Below, piece after piece: positions 1-6,216 of a stretch of DNA of 23,402 nucleotides. The position numbers and the translations under genes were made by a program. Source of the stretch: a virus. Every line of letters starts with the position of its first letter. The stretch's first letter is position 1. The stretch is from the IMG/VR virus record IMGVR_UViG_3300046387_000098, positions 1 to 23,402 of that record. The stretch is one strand, 5' to 3'. Below the pieces are notes generated by a model, which was not told the origin of the DNA, searched no databases, and saw nothing but the letters and a program-made list of their open reading frames with translations.

Positions 1-191
1 GTCTGGCCGCGAAAGACTTTGTCGAACGTATGGCTCCCAACGGATCTAAAATAACCCTTCGATCCAAGAAGGACGGCAAGGGAAAATTCGGTCGCATACT
101 CGGTGAGATCATCATAGACACACCCGATGGTCAACAAAATCTGAATACCTTACTCACTTTCGAAGGACATGCGGTCAGGTATGAATATTAA
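1..191 (+). CDS. Staphylococcal nuclease-like (SNase/thermonuclease) protein, C-terminal part
   Basis: Partial gene entering from the left edge and read from base 3; about 62 C-terminal residues are visible. Two stretches fit the C-terminal half of the SNase (OB-fold) domain: KFGRILGEIIID, and LNTLLTFEGHAVRYEY at the very end, which matches the family's 'lN..Ll.eGhAvrY' strand and helix. SNase proteins are calcium-dependent phosphodiesterases acting on DNA or RNA; the catalytic Arg/Asp/Glu residues lie mostly upstream, so activity cannot be judged here. The stop overlaps the start of the next gene by 11 bases. The family assignment comes from remembered motifs, not a search. Confidence 0.7.
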   Translation, partial: LAAKDFVERMAPNGSKITLRSKKDGKGKFGRILGEIIIDTPDGQQNLNTLLTFEGHAVRYEY

Positions 192-534
192 AACAATCGG
201 CGTGGTAGTCTTATTGGGGATATTGGTTTCATGTGATCCAATTTCTTCCTCACTAAATAAGACACATGACACCACAGGAGAATATGTCGACATTAGAGTA
301 CAGACATTCTCATCAGAACGTCAACTAAACAAGTTTTTAAAACGAAAAGACGGTGAGGAAGTAGAAGGTCTCGCTCAGTGGGCGCATCCTAAAGATGACC
401 TAAACAAGGTCAAAAGGTGCGATATATACGTTGTAGAACCAAAAGGTTCTAAAGATTATAGTCAAATGGAAACATGGGGACACGAATTGATGCATTGCGT
501 CTATGGATCGTATCACCCAGAAGGTCAAAGATGA
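181..534 (+). CDS. Small lipoprotein with HExxH zinc-protease-like motif
   Basis: 117 residues from ATG 181. An upstream ATG at 169 would add four residues before the signal peptide, so 181 is preferred. Residues 1-18 form a lipoprotein signal: a short positive start, a hydrophobic core and a lipobox ending ILVSC with the modifiable Cys at 18. The rest should therefore lie outside the inner membrane. Near the C terminus is HELMH (His101, Glu102, His105) with another His at 112, like a zincin zinc site although the domain is very short. It begins inside the SNase gene and ends by an ATGA overlap with the sialyltransferase-like gene. Substrate unknown. It could also be a non-catalytic zinc-binding lipoprotein. 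Confidence 0.7.
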   Translation: MNIKTIGVVVLLGILVSCDPISSSLNKTHDTTGEYVDIRVQTFSSERQLNKFLKRKDGEEVEGLAQWAHPKDDLNKVKRCDIYVVEPKGSKDYSQMETWGHELMHCVYGSYHPEGQR

Positions 535-1181
535 GTAGAAGAGTAAACATTTTAGGTAACGGGCCAGGGGCGGCGTTATTCTCAAATAAAACGCCAGGCG
601 AGATATTGGTGTGTAATATGCCACCAGTCGATCTAAAACCTGAACAGGTCTTCGCATCATGTATGGTCGACTTCAAGATGATGAACGCCCTACAAGACGG
701 TAAGTGTAATCTAGACAAATATGACTGGATTCTTGGCACCCGTCCACGTCTTTGGGTAGAGAAAAATACGACATTCTATCTAAAATATTCCCAGAACATC
801 AAGGGGTTTCACACATACGTTCCCACGTATGCGCAACTCCCTGGCCACTCCGTAGAAGAGGCAGCAACAAACTACTCATGTGGTCACATGGCAACAGATT
901 ACGCATGTCGTAAGATGAAGGCCACAGAAATCCATATGTATGGTTTTGATGCGATGTTTGATCTGGACTTGTCGAGTTACAGTGACAACTTCTTGACCAG
1001 TGACAGGGGTCTATCCAATCGACACCGAATGGCAGGGAACTGGCGACCAATCTGGTCTAAATTTTTCAGAGAGTTTGAGAAGGTCGAGTTCTATTTGTAT
1101 CACACGCACACAGATATCAAACTCGCGGCGGGACCGAATGTTACGTGTAAAGTGTTAAAGGCAGATAGTGAAGAAAGTTAA
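531..1181 (+). CDS. Sialyltransferase-like (GT42-type) nucleotide-sugar binding protein
   Basis: 216 residues from ATG 531, chosen because it forms an ATGA overlap with the preceding stop; an in-frame upstream ATG at 474 would lie deep inside the lipoprotein gene. The N terminus VNILGNGPGAAL resembles the nucleotide-binding loop of GT42 sialyltransferases (Cst-II type: hydrophobic strand then GNGPS). Around residues 122-150, SCGHMATDYACRKMKATEIHMYGFDAMFD has the spacing of the family's 'TSGvyMcavAialGykeIyl.GiDfy' region (the two pieces are compared here by eye). That implies a Rossmann-like fold binding a CMP- or other nucleotide-sugar. It could modify host surface glycans or phage components. 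The acceptor is unknown and the specific activity is inference. Confidence 0.55.
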   Translation: MSRRVNILGNGPGAALFSNKTPGEILVCNMPPVDLKPEQVFASCMVDFKMMNALQDGKCNLDKYDWILGTRPRLWVEKNTTFYLKYSQNIKGFHTYVPTYAQLPGHSVEEAATNYSCGHMATDYACRKMKATEIHMYGFDAMFDLDLSSYSDNFLTSDRGLSNRHRMAGNWRPIWSKFFREFEKVEFYLYHTHTDIKLAAGPNVTCKVLKADSEES

Positions 1182-1296
1182 ATACATCTTAGATTTTATC
1201 AAGTATACAGGGGTAGACATCAAACACTGTTGGGAAGATTATCCCAACGTTCTGATCTGGTGTGGTGTCGCTGGACTCATACTATACTTCATATAA
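1168..1296 (+). CDS. Small single-span membrane protein (42 aa)
   Basis: A GTG-started frame overlapping the end of the previous gene by 14 bases, with an AAAGG Shine-Dalgarno-like sequence about 7 bases upstream. The product starts MKKVKYILDFIKYTG and ends VLIWCGVAGLILYFI, a single hydrophobic span at the C terminus, so an inner-membrane location is likely. The function is not recognised. It is the last gene before the terminator at 1300-1325, and the tight coupling to the upstream gene supports it as a real gene despite its length. Confidence 0.55.
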   Translation: MKKVKYILDFIKYTGVDIKHCWEDYPNVLIWCGVAGLILYFI

Positions 1297-1299
1297 AAG

Positions 1300-1325
1300 A
1301 AAGGGGGACACATGGTCCCCCTTTT
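1300..1325. terminator. Bidirectional hairpin terminator between converging genes
   Basis: A perfect 10-bp inverted repeat: AAAGGGGGAC at 1300-1309, a 5-base loop, and GTCCCCCTTT at 1315-1324 followed by T. On the other strand the hairpin is followed by a T-rich run. It sits between the rightward cluster ending at 1296 and the leftward gene ending at 1349, so it can stop transcription from both sides. Confidence 0.85.
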
Positions 1326-1348
1326 GGTTCTTACTTGTCGGGTAAGTT

Positions 1349-2206
1349 TTAGAAGATTTTGACCATACTTTTCATGATCATCTCTTCCTCTGGGCGGCCG
1401 CCCTGAGATTGAACATCACCATCCCAAATAGATCTTACCGCAAATGCTTCCTCTACACCTACTGAAGAATCTTGTTCTTCACCGTTTATCCAACGGTTAG
1501 GGGTAGGAGCACCATACCAAATATCAATGATGTCGAAGTCCTCTGTACAATGAGGTGCGAACATCTCACGTACTTGATCTTCTTCAAATCCTGTTTCAGG
1601 ATGCGCCATAGGCACACCTAAGAATACTACTGCGTCGAACTTCTCTGAAGTCGAACCGTTCATTTCCCATGAACTCATGCCATGTTGATACTGAGACGAA
1701 CAAGGCATCGTATTTTTATGCACTCCCATCGCTGGGTATACTGCATTGTGAATTGCACCTTGATGTGCAGGTGATGGTGGTGCCATGACAGTCATGCTTG
1801 CGTCATACTTTCCCCACTTCCACCATGCTGGAATGAATTGTGCGACAATGTTTAAGTCTGGGAATGTCTGCATACCAGTTCTTTCAGGCGGCATCACATC
1901 AATCATACGACCAGCGTATTGATCTAGCATCCAGTGTGACTGAGACGCTTGGTGATGACCTACAAAAAGAATGTTTGAGTAACCGCGATTTGCGATCATG
2001 TTGCAGAACATTGGTGCACGGTTTAGGCCTTCTTCTACTACGTTGACATCTTTATCTGCCCAACGTACATAAGTGCCTTCTGACTGTGTCCATGACTTAA
2101 TTGTGCCATTGACTAGACGAGAGATGCTTTCTTTCTCTACGCCGCGAACAGTCTGTTCTAACCCAGGCTTACGAACAATGGTTTCTAGTTTTGTGTTAAA
2201 AAACAT
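1349..2206 (-). CDS. Unrecognised phage protein, 285 aa
   Basis: Leftward gene with start codon at 2206-2204, three bases after the stop of the gene upstream; an AAGGGAA sequence formed by the end of that gene serves as Shine-Dalgarno. No domain is recognised with confidence. Visible features are a hydrophobic strand followed by glycine and histidines (NILFVGHHQASQSHW), a Trp-rich stretch (IPAWWKWGKYD), a second strand-like segment (FDAVVFLGVPMAHPETGF) and a fairly acidic C-terminal third. There is no signal peptide or membrane span. Two hydrophobic strands each leading into Gly suggest an alpha/beta fold, but this is only inference. It is probably a late gene because the upstream gene is preceded by TATAAATA elements. 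Confidence 0.85.
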   Translation of the reverse strand: MFFNTKLETIVRKPGLEQTVRGVEKESISRLVNGTIKSWTQSEGTYVRWADKDVNVVEEGLNRAPMFCNMIANRGYSNILFVGHHQASQSHWMLDQYAGRMIDVMPPERTGMQTFPDLNIVAQFIPAWWKWGKYDASMTVMAPPSPAHQGAIHNAVYPAMGVHKNTMPCSSQYQHGMSSWEMNGSTSEKFDAVVFLGVPMAHPETGFEEDQVREMFAPHCTEDFDIIDIWYGAPTPNRWINGEEQDSSVGVEEAFAVRSIWDGDVQSQGGRPEEEMIMKSMVKIF

Positions 2207-2209
2207 TGG

Positions 2210-2464
2210 TTAGTTTCCCTTGTAAATGTTTTGAATGTGTGTTTCAAATTTTTCGATCTTATCAACACGATCCGGCCATAGGATGTATTCCTTCTCAGGA
2301 CTCATCTTCAAGTTTGCTAGCAAGGGCAGTATCGCGTCATATAAAAGATCTAAGCGCGCTTGGTATTCATCGACTGAAGACTCGACAGACTCTAATCTCT
2401 GCGCAGATTCGAGTTCTGATTCGTCGACTAGGGTGAAACCAAAGTCAAAAAGTTCATTATCCAT
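2210..2464 (-). CDS. Small acidic conserved phage protein, 84 aa
   Basis: Leftward gene starting at 2464-2462. The N terminus MDNELFDFGFTLVDESELE is the kind of conserved motif seen in small T4-like marine phage proteins of unknown role. The remainder is acidic and helical, probably a coiled coil (ESAQRLESVESSVDEYQARL), and ends in a basic/aromatic patch. No Shine-Dalgarno sequence precedes the ATG. A late promoter element (2478-2471) lies so close that its expected transcription start falls on the start codon, so the mRNA may be leaderless. It is followed at 3 bases' distance by the 285-aa gene. Confidence 0.75.
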   Translation of the reverse strand: MDNELFDFGFTLVDESELESAQRLESVESSVDEYQARLDLLYDAILPLLANLKMSPEKEYILWPDRVDKIEKFETHIQNIYKGN

Positions 2465-2470
2465 ACGGTA

Positions 2471-2478
2471 TATTTATA
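2471..2478 (-). promoter_or_regulatory. T4-type late promoter TATAAATA (leftward)
   Basis: Exact TATAAATA on the minus strand, the element recognised by the phage gp55 sigma-like factor. Expected initiation about 6 bases downstream is at roughly 2465, next to the ATG at 2464, so it would give a nearly leaderless message for the 84-aa and 285-aa genes. Confidence 0.65.
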
Positions 2479-2489
2479 CAAAAAAAGTG

Positions 2490-2518
2490 TTGACAGTACG
2501 TGTTTTTGGTGGTAAAAT
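2490..2518 (+). promoter_or_regulatory. Sigma70-type promoter, TTGACA-17-TAAAAT
   Basis: Consensus -35 TTGACA at 2490-2495, a 17-base spacer, and -10 TAAAAT at 2513-2518. It points right toward the gene starting at 2554. It lies back to back with the leftward late promoter at 2478-2471, making this intergenic stretch a divergent control region. Confidence 0.8.
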
Positions 2519-2553
2519 ATCTCTATCCAATGGGGAGAGTAAATACAACAATT

Positions 2554-3120
2554 ATGAACATATTTATACTGAACGAATGTCCCGTCATCTCTGCACAAGA
2601 GCAATGTGACAAACATGTAGTTAAGATGATCGTCGAGTCTGCACAGATGTTATCAACAGCCCATCGTATGCTCGACGGTCAATCCTATCGCAAACCTTCC
2701 AAGTCTGGTAAGACCATGATCAAGTATTATGATCATCCTACCCTAGACGATCAACTCTACAAAGCAGTCCACCACGGACACCCCTGTACCATCTGGACAA
2801 TGGAATCTATCTGCAACTACATTTGGCACTACAAACACTTCATTGCTCTCTGTGACGAATATATGTATCGTTATGGTAAACGTCACTTGACAGATACCCT
2901 TCTGCGTAGTATACTTATGACTCCGCCGGCGCGTATACCACACGTCGAGCGGACACCGTTCAAACTTGCCATGGGTTCTAACCCTGAGTGTATGATGTCC
3001 GACCCTGTAGAGTCGTATCGTGCATTCTATCAGACCAAGCAAGATCGGTTTAGTATGACATGGACTAGTCGTCCCGTCCCAACATGGTTTGAGGTAAAGA
3101 ATGAAAGAGCAAGTGCTTAA
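2554..3120 (+). CDS. Conserved phage protein of the MNIF...QCDKHVVKM family
   Basis: 188 residues from ATG 2554. In-frame ATGs at 2500 and 2530 are rejected: the first precedes the -10 box of its own promoter, and the second would leave about five bases of leader. The N terminus is MNIFILNECPVISAQEQCDK followed by HVVKMIVESAQMLSTAHR. I recognise this as a recurrent conserved pattern in phage proteins of unknown function; conserved Cys, Asp, Lys and His near residue 20 could form an active site. The rest is rich in His, Tyr and Trp and mostly helical. The leader contains GGGGAG about 17 bases before the ATG, which is far for ribosome binding. First gene after the 2490 promoter. Confidence 0.75.
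   Translation: MNIFILNECPVISAQEQCDKHVVKMIVESAQMLSTAHRMLDGQSYRKPSKSGKTMIKYYDHPTLDDQLYKAVHHGHPCTIWTMESICNYIWHYKHFIALCDEYMYRYGKRHLTDTLLRSILMTPPARIPHVERTPFKLAMGSNPECMMSDPVESYRAFYQTKQDRFSMTWTSRPVPTWFEVKNERASA
2561..2568 (-). promoter_or_regulatory. Possible second leftward late promoter TATAAATA
   Basis: Exact TATAAATA on the minus strand inside the 5' coding end of the 2554 gene. It could produce a longer leader, about 90 bases, for the leftward gene at 2464. It might also arise by chance from the codons for Asn-Ile-Phe-Ile. Confidence 0.35.
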
Positions 3121-3409
3121 TATAATCAAAGAAGAAATCACTGAGAAGGTAATTCAGATATCAAGACTTCCCGTTGATAACACCATACCTAACACCAAGT
3201 TGCATTTCCTAACAGCAGAGTTGGGTGCAATGCAACAGATACTGCATCGAATGGAAAACGATCCTCTGGTGGGAGATGTTAGTCGACTTGAGGTCATTGA
3301 TAATGACGGTAGAAGTTATACCAACTATTTAAATGAAGGACAGTCCATCTTCTTGTCTTTACAGGATGATAATCGCACCCTTAAAATTTTTGTGGAGAGT
3401 AACAAGTGA
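3101..3409 (+). CDS. Hypothetical phage protein, 102 aa
   Basis: Starts at ATG 3101 within the last 20 bases of the previous gene, with a GAGGTA Shine-Dalgarno a few bases upstream. The sequence is a helical N-terminal half (KEQVLNIIKEEITEKVIQIS, then LHFLTAELGAMQQILHRMEN) followed by a beta-rich C-terminal half (SIFLSLQDDNRTLKIFV). No family is recognised. Its tight coupling to both neighbours places it in the 2490 operon. Confidence 0.75.
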   Translation: MKEQVLNIIKEEITEKVIQISRLPVDNTIPNTKLHFLTAELGAMQQILHRMENDPLVGDVSRLEVIDNDGRSYTNYLNEGQSIFLSLQDDNRTLKIFVESNK

Positions 3410-3702
3410 TTCACGGTTCAATGAGACACACTACCACTGGTAGAAAGAAGACGTATAATGCTTGGTCTACGAAGAAGAAACCCGCCCCTAAGTTCGTTCC
3501 TATGCAAGTGAAGAATGAACCCTACCGAAGGGAAACCCCCGTGTATAAGTCTGTAGATGTCAATGTAGACTGTACCCAAAAGAAAGAACCTCAGAAGTAC
3601 ACTGGCACTCTGGTTAAGGGTATCGGTACAATGCATAAGTCGAATGCCATTCCGGTCATTGATGAACAGCAAATGAAAGACCTTGCGTCTATGAGGAGAT
3701 AA
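3406..3702 (+). CDS. Small basic conserved phage protein, GTG start
   Basis: 98 residues from GTG 3406, which overlaps the previous stop and has GGAG 8 bases upstream; an ATG at 3421 (MRHTTTGRKKTYNAW) is the alternative. It is strongly basic at the N terminus (Arg/Lys with Trp and Tyr). The C-terminal segment KYTGTLVKGIGTMHKSNAIP has the look of a conserved phage family of unknown role ('M.HT..RRK.Y..W' then 'YtGd.v.GIatMHKSNavPV'). No catalytic motif is seen. It may bind nucleic acid given its charge, but that is inference. Confidence 0.7.
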   Translation: MIHGSMRHTTTGRKKTYNAWSTKKKPAPKFVPMQVKNEPYRRETPVYKSVDVNVDCTQKKEPQKYTGTLVKGIGTMHKSNAIPVIDEQQMKDLASMRR

Positions 3703-3708
3703 TCAAAA

Positions 3709-4110
3709 TTGATTACTTTAGAATTTTACGGTCGAATTAAGAATCGGAAAAGATACGAAGAGTTTGCAATTAATGTCATCAATGACTTATTGCCTCGATC
3801 TTTCAAAAGAGACATTAGTGTGTTTGTTCACTTCACCAAGAACATAGATGAGATGGGTCTCTGTCACGTCGAGGAGAAGGATGTGATTGGAGTACAGATC
3901 AATACCAACCAAAGTGCGGCCGAGATCGCTCAGACTCTCGCCCACGAACTGGTCCACGTCAAACAGTTCATTCGCAAGGAATTGAACGCCGATATGGATC
4001 GATGGAAAAGAGACCGCATCCCTGAAGATGTGATGATTCCCTACCGTAATCAACCTTGGGAGATTGAGGCCTTCGAAAAGGAAGTTTGGTTAACAAAGGC
4101 GTATTGGTAA
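3709..4110 (+). CDS. HExxH zinc-metallopeptidase-like protein (gluzincin type), TTG start
   Basis: 133 residues from TTG 3709. This non-standard start is chosen because a strong AGGAGAT Shine-Dalgarno sits 9 bases before it, inside the end of the previous gene. The central motif is AHELVHVKQ with His79, Glu80, His83; downstream is QPWEIEAF, where Glu118 or Glu120 could be the third zinc ligand as in gluzincins. The region before the motif is helix then strand, as in small SprT/ImmA-like zincins. The same AHExxHxxQ ... QPWEIEA pattern occurs in the gene at 8350, so the two look like diverged paralogues. Substrate unknown. Confidence 0.7.
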   Translation: MITLEFYGRIKNRKRYEEFAINVINDLLPRSFKRDISVFVHFTKNIDEMGLCHVEEKDVIGVQINTNQSAAEIAQTLAHELVHVKQFIRKELNADMDRWKRDRIPEDVMIPYRNQPWEIEAFEKEVWLTKAYW

Positions 4111-4139
4111 AATTACCATAAAAAAGTTTTCAAAAAGTG

Positions 4140-4169
4140 TTGACACATGTTTCCAAATCGTGTTATACT
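4140..4169 (+). promoter_or_regulatory. Sigma70-type promoter, TTGACA-18-TATACT
   Basis: TTGACA at 4140-4145 and TATACT at 4164-4169 (18-base spacer; TTATAC with 17 is the other reading). It is followed by a GTTGAGATGAGAGAGAG leader like those of the promoters at 5250, 6822 and 7151. It heads the unit of genes at 4204, 4345 and 4644. Confidence 0.8.
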
Positions 4170-4203
4170 TACCCTGTAAGTTGAGATGAGAGAGAGAAAC
4201 CAA

Positions 4204-4335
4204 ATGATCAAACTGAAACCCGCAACTACCCAGAGATATGTTGAAGTGATCTTCGGCCAAGCAATCCTTTGGATGTTTGTCTATACTGCGATGCAACTCG
4301 CCGCCGGTCACCCAGTTGAACCCTACGTCTACTAA
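4204..4335 (+). CDS. Small membrane protein, 43 aa
   Basis: ATG 4204, directly after the purine-rich leader GAGAGAGAAACCAA, which can serve as ribosome-binding site. The product begins MIKLKPATTQRYVEVI and contains one hydrophobic segment (IFGQAILWMFVYTAMQLAAG) before a short polar tail. A single-span inner-membrane protein is likely. Its function is not recognised. It is the first gene of its transcription unit, 9 bases before the next start. Confidence 0.6.
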   Translation: MIKLKPATTQRYVEVIFGQAILWMFVYTAMQLAAGHPVEPYVY

Positions 4336-4344
4336 GGATTTATT

Positions 4345-4644
4345 ATGTTGAAATTTGAAAACACTGCGAACGTCGGAGACATGATCCGTGCATATGACTT
4401 CCAACCTATGCCCGATCGTCCTGATTCTTACCTCATAGGTGAGGTTCTTGAGAAAGGTGAGATTTGGGCGAAACCCCACCACACCTTTCCCCGTAAAGTC
4501 CATATGTGTAACGGATACACTGTTTTTGTTAAGGATTCTGAGACAGGTTCTGTGAATCACGATATGGAACGTGTGGGTCGTATCATGTACGTCCCTTTTG
4601 AAATGTCATTGACTGATTTTGATAACCGTGTGGAGGTGATCTAA
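4345..4644 (+). CDS. Conserved hypothetical phage protein, 99 aa
   Basis: ATG 4345 with AAGGA upstream. The opening MLKFENTANVGDMIRAYDFQ and the later segments SYLIGEVLEKG, GYTVFVKDSETG and RVGRIMYVPFEM form a beta-rich barrel-like pattern that I recall as a recurrent small phage protein of unknown function. There are no cysteine clusters or membrane spans. Its last base is the first base of the next ATG (TAATG), which implies translational coupling. Confidence 0.75.
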   Translation: MLKFENTANVGDMIRAYDFQPMPDRPDSYLIGEVLEKGEIWAKPHHTFPRKVHMCNGYTVFVKDSETGSVNHDMERVGRIMYVPFEMSLTDFDNRVEVI

Positions 4645-5105
4645 TGACTGCTACTTTTGATCGAATCTGGGAAGAGTTGGTTCCTCGTGAAGGTAACGCC
4701 GCTACTGTCGCTGGTGAAATGATCCGTGCTGCAGGTCGCCTTCGTTACGACTTCTACAACAACGGTATGGGTAACAATACGTCTGGTGCCCTAAAGTTCC
4801 TACGCGAGAAGAGTGCGATCGACAGAGAATTGTTCGAGTACGTCTTGCCCTACACTACGGGTCGTCTGTATCAAGGCAAATATGAGAATGATCTGTTCCA
4901 TATCGCGATCGACCGTATCGTTGAGATGACCACCAAGATGGTCACTTTCAATCCTCAGTTGATGACGATGGAGAACACCGAAGACATGTTCGACTATTCG
5001 GATGAAGATCTCGATGAGACATGTCCAGAGTGTTCGGGATACGGATACGATGACTACGGGGATGAGGACTGTTACATGTGTGACGGCACCGGATTCGCCA
5101 GTTAA
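4644..5105 (+). CDS. Phage protein with C-terminal CxxC zinc-ribbon
   Basis: 153 residues. The N-terminal domain (IWEELVPREGNAATVAGEMI and RLRYDFYNNGMGNNTSGALK) resembles a domain found in many phage and bacterial hypothetical proteins. The C-terminal end carries two CxxC pairs, CPECSGYG (Cys127, Cys130) and CYMCDGTG (Cys143, Cys146), in the DnaJ-like CxxCxGxG style, so one zinc ion is probably bound. An acidic linker (DYSDEDLDE) separates the parts. It may bind protein or RNA; no enzymatic signature is seen. It is coupled to the previous gene and followed by a structured intergenic region. Confidence 0.75.
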   Translation: MTATFDRIWEELVPREGNAATVAGEMIRAAGRLRYDFYNNGMGNNTSGALKFLREKSAIDRELFEYVLPYTTGRLYQGKYENDLFHIAIDRIVEMTTKMVTFNPQLMTMENTEDMFDYSDEDLDETCPECSGYGYDDYGDEDCYMCDGTGFAS

Positions 5106-5110
5106 TAGTT

Positions 5111-5192
5111 TAGAGGGGAGTCGGTCTTTCGAAGAATGCGACTGACAGCAGTGTGGACCACTCCCTATTTTTTTCGTTCTATATACGAAAAA
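5111..5192 (+). ncRNA. Structured intergenic element: compound terminator or small RNA
   Basis: A stem pairing GGGGAG (5115-5120) with CTCCCT (5161-5166) encloses a second stem, TCGGTC (5121-5126) with GACTGA (5140-5145, one G-U). A 3' arm (5146-5160) can form an alternative hairpin with the closing strand. A run of T follows at once (5168-5174). The T-run is itself one side of a perfect 8-bp inverted repeat, TTTTTCGT (5170-5177) with ACGAAAAA (5185-5192). The simplest reading is a terminator for the 4140 unit. The branched fold is more elaborate than the other two terminators here, so a small RNA is possible. Confidence 0.5.
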
Positions 5193-5249
5193 GTTATAAG
5201 GTTATTCCAAAATATTCTAAAAATAATCCATTTATTTTCGCTCTTGTTG

Positions 5250-5278
5250 TTGACTCCTGTTTCAAAAACATGTATAAT
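5250..5278 (+). promoter_or_regulatory. Sigma70-type promoter, TTGACT-17-TATAAT
   Basis: TTGACT at 5250-5255, a 17-base spacer, and perfect TATAAT at 5273-5278. The downstream leader (TCTACATTAAATTGATAAAG then AGAGAG) resembles those of the 6822 and 7151 promoters. It heads the genes from 5312 to 6818. Confidence 0.85.
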
Positions 5279-5311
5279 GTCTACATTAAATTGATAAAGA
5301 GAGAGTAGATT

Positions 5312-5566
5312 ATGACTAATGAGAACTGGACAGACAACACAGAAACCAACGAAGACGCTACCTTCCTAACACAGGAAGAGTACGATGTCGCCATGAAAGT
5401 TATCCCAGTAGACATCAAAGACGTTAAGAATTTCCGTGCCGGTTTCGAACTGGTCGAGTATGAGGCAGATACCGATCCTTTAGACGGTTTTTGTTTGATG
5501 GGTTTCGATGAGATCGGAATGTTTTGTAAGAATCCTCGTTATGCATTTATTGGAGGTGCCGCATGA
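5312..5566 (+). CDS. Hypothetical acidic phage protein, 84 aa
   Basis: First gene after the 5250 promoter, with a GAGAGAGTAG ribosome-binding stretch. The N-terminal 20 residues are polar and acidic. The rest (EEYDVAMKVIPVDIKDVKNF and AGFELVEYEADTDPLDGF) has no family I recognise. No signal, membrane span or metal site. It ends by an ATGA overlap with the next gene. Confidence 0.7.
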   Translation: MTNENWTDNTETNEDATFLTQEEYDVAMKVIPVDIKDVKNFRAGFELVEYEADTDPLDGFCLMGFDEIGMFCKNPRYAFIGGAA

Positions 5567-5784
5567 TAGATTATATTTCTTGTACCGAAGACGGTTCAAC
5601 GATTCGTCTCTATGACTCCGACGAATTTCGTCCAGTGTGTGAGTCCAATGATATCGCTGAACTTGCGAACACATACCTCAAGTATGGTATTGCGCCTACA
5701 GTGATGGGTTCGTCTGACTGGTTTGAGGCACCGTTCTCAACCGCTCGCGATCACATCATGAAAAAAGTCTATGAAATAATCTAG
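5563..5784 (+). CDS. Hypothetical phage protein, 73 aa
   Basis: ATG 5563 overlaps the preceding stop (ATGA). The product starts MIDYISCTEDGSTIRLYDSD and continues with a helix (SNDIAELANTYLKYGI). It is acidic and not recognised. Its end provides the AGGAGA Shine-Dalgarno for the 5795 gene, so the three small genes look translationally linked. Confidence 0.65.
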   Translation: MIDYISCTEDGSTIRLYDSDEFRPVCESNDIAELANTYLKYGIAPTVMGSSDWFEAPFSTARDHIMKKVYEII

Positions 5785-5794
5785 GAGAAATTGC

Positions 5795-5947
5795 ATGATG
5801 GATGTTTGGTGTGTCGAGTGGTATGATGAAAACGATGAACGTCACATAGAATGGAATGTTCGAGATCCCGAACTTCTTCGACAGAACTTGCTTGACCTTG
5901 GTATGGATCCTACCCGAATCGATATCTACATGAAGGATGTGTCCTAA
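5795..5947 (+). CDS. Hypothetical phage protein, 50 aa
   Basis: ATG 5795 with AGGAGA six bases upstream; a second ATG follows immediately at 5798. The product is MMDVWCVEWYDENDERHIEW and onward, acidic and Trp-rich, ending IDIYMKDVS. The stop and the next start overlap as TAATG. Its small size and clean coupling on both sides support it. The function is unknown. Confidence 0.65.
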   Translation: MMDVWCVEWYDENDERHIEWNVRDPELLRQNLLDLGMDPTRIDIYMKDVS

Positions 5948-6216
5948 TGCCTAAGATCGTCAAACTGAATTACGACCGGAAGGTCCGTTACATATTCGAC
6001 AAGGACACCGAAGAGTGTTCTCGCCTCTCTAACGAGGTCATGGACCACTATGGTCAATATTTAGAAACCCCACACGGTTGGTGGATGGAAGATATTAAAA
6101 CTTTTCATAAGACCGTCCGAGAGTGTGGATTATCAGTCAGGGAGTTCCTCACAAAGACATGGAAACCACCAAAGAAAAAGGCTCCCGTGAAGAAACGGGT
6201 GAGGAAAAAGAAATGA
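5947..6216 (+). CDS. Hypothetical phage protein with lysine-rich tail, 89 aa
   Basis: Begins at the TAATG junction with the 50-aa gene. The body is mixed charge (KVRYIFDKDTEECSRLSNEV). The last 17 residues are almost wholly basic (KPPKKKAPVKKRVRKKK), suggesting contact with nucleic acid, although that is inference. A helix rich in aromatic residues (HGWWMEDIKTFHKTVRE) precedes the tail. It ends in an ATGA overlap with the SprT-like gene and supplies that gene's GAGG ribosome-binding site. Confidence 0.7.
   Translation: MPKIVKLNYDRKVRYIFDKDTEECSRLSNEVMDHYGQYLETPHGWWMEDIKTFHKTVRECGLSVREFLTKTWKPPKKKAPVKKRVRKKK

Noticed and set aside
3460-3465. TATAAT inside the 3406 gene
   Set aside because: No acceptable -35 box at the right distance and no gene start that needs it.
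4105-4118. Inverted repeat TGGTA/TACCA at the end of the 3709 gene
   Set aside because: Stem of five bases and followed by A and not T on the plus strand; too weak to call a terminator.
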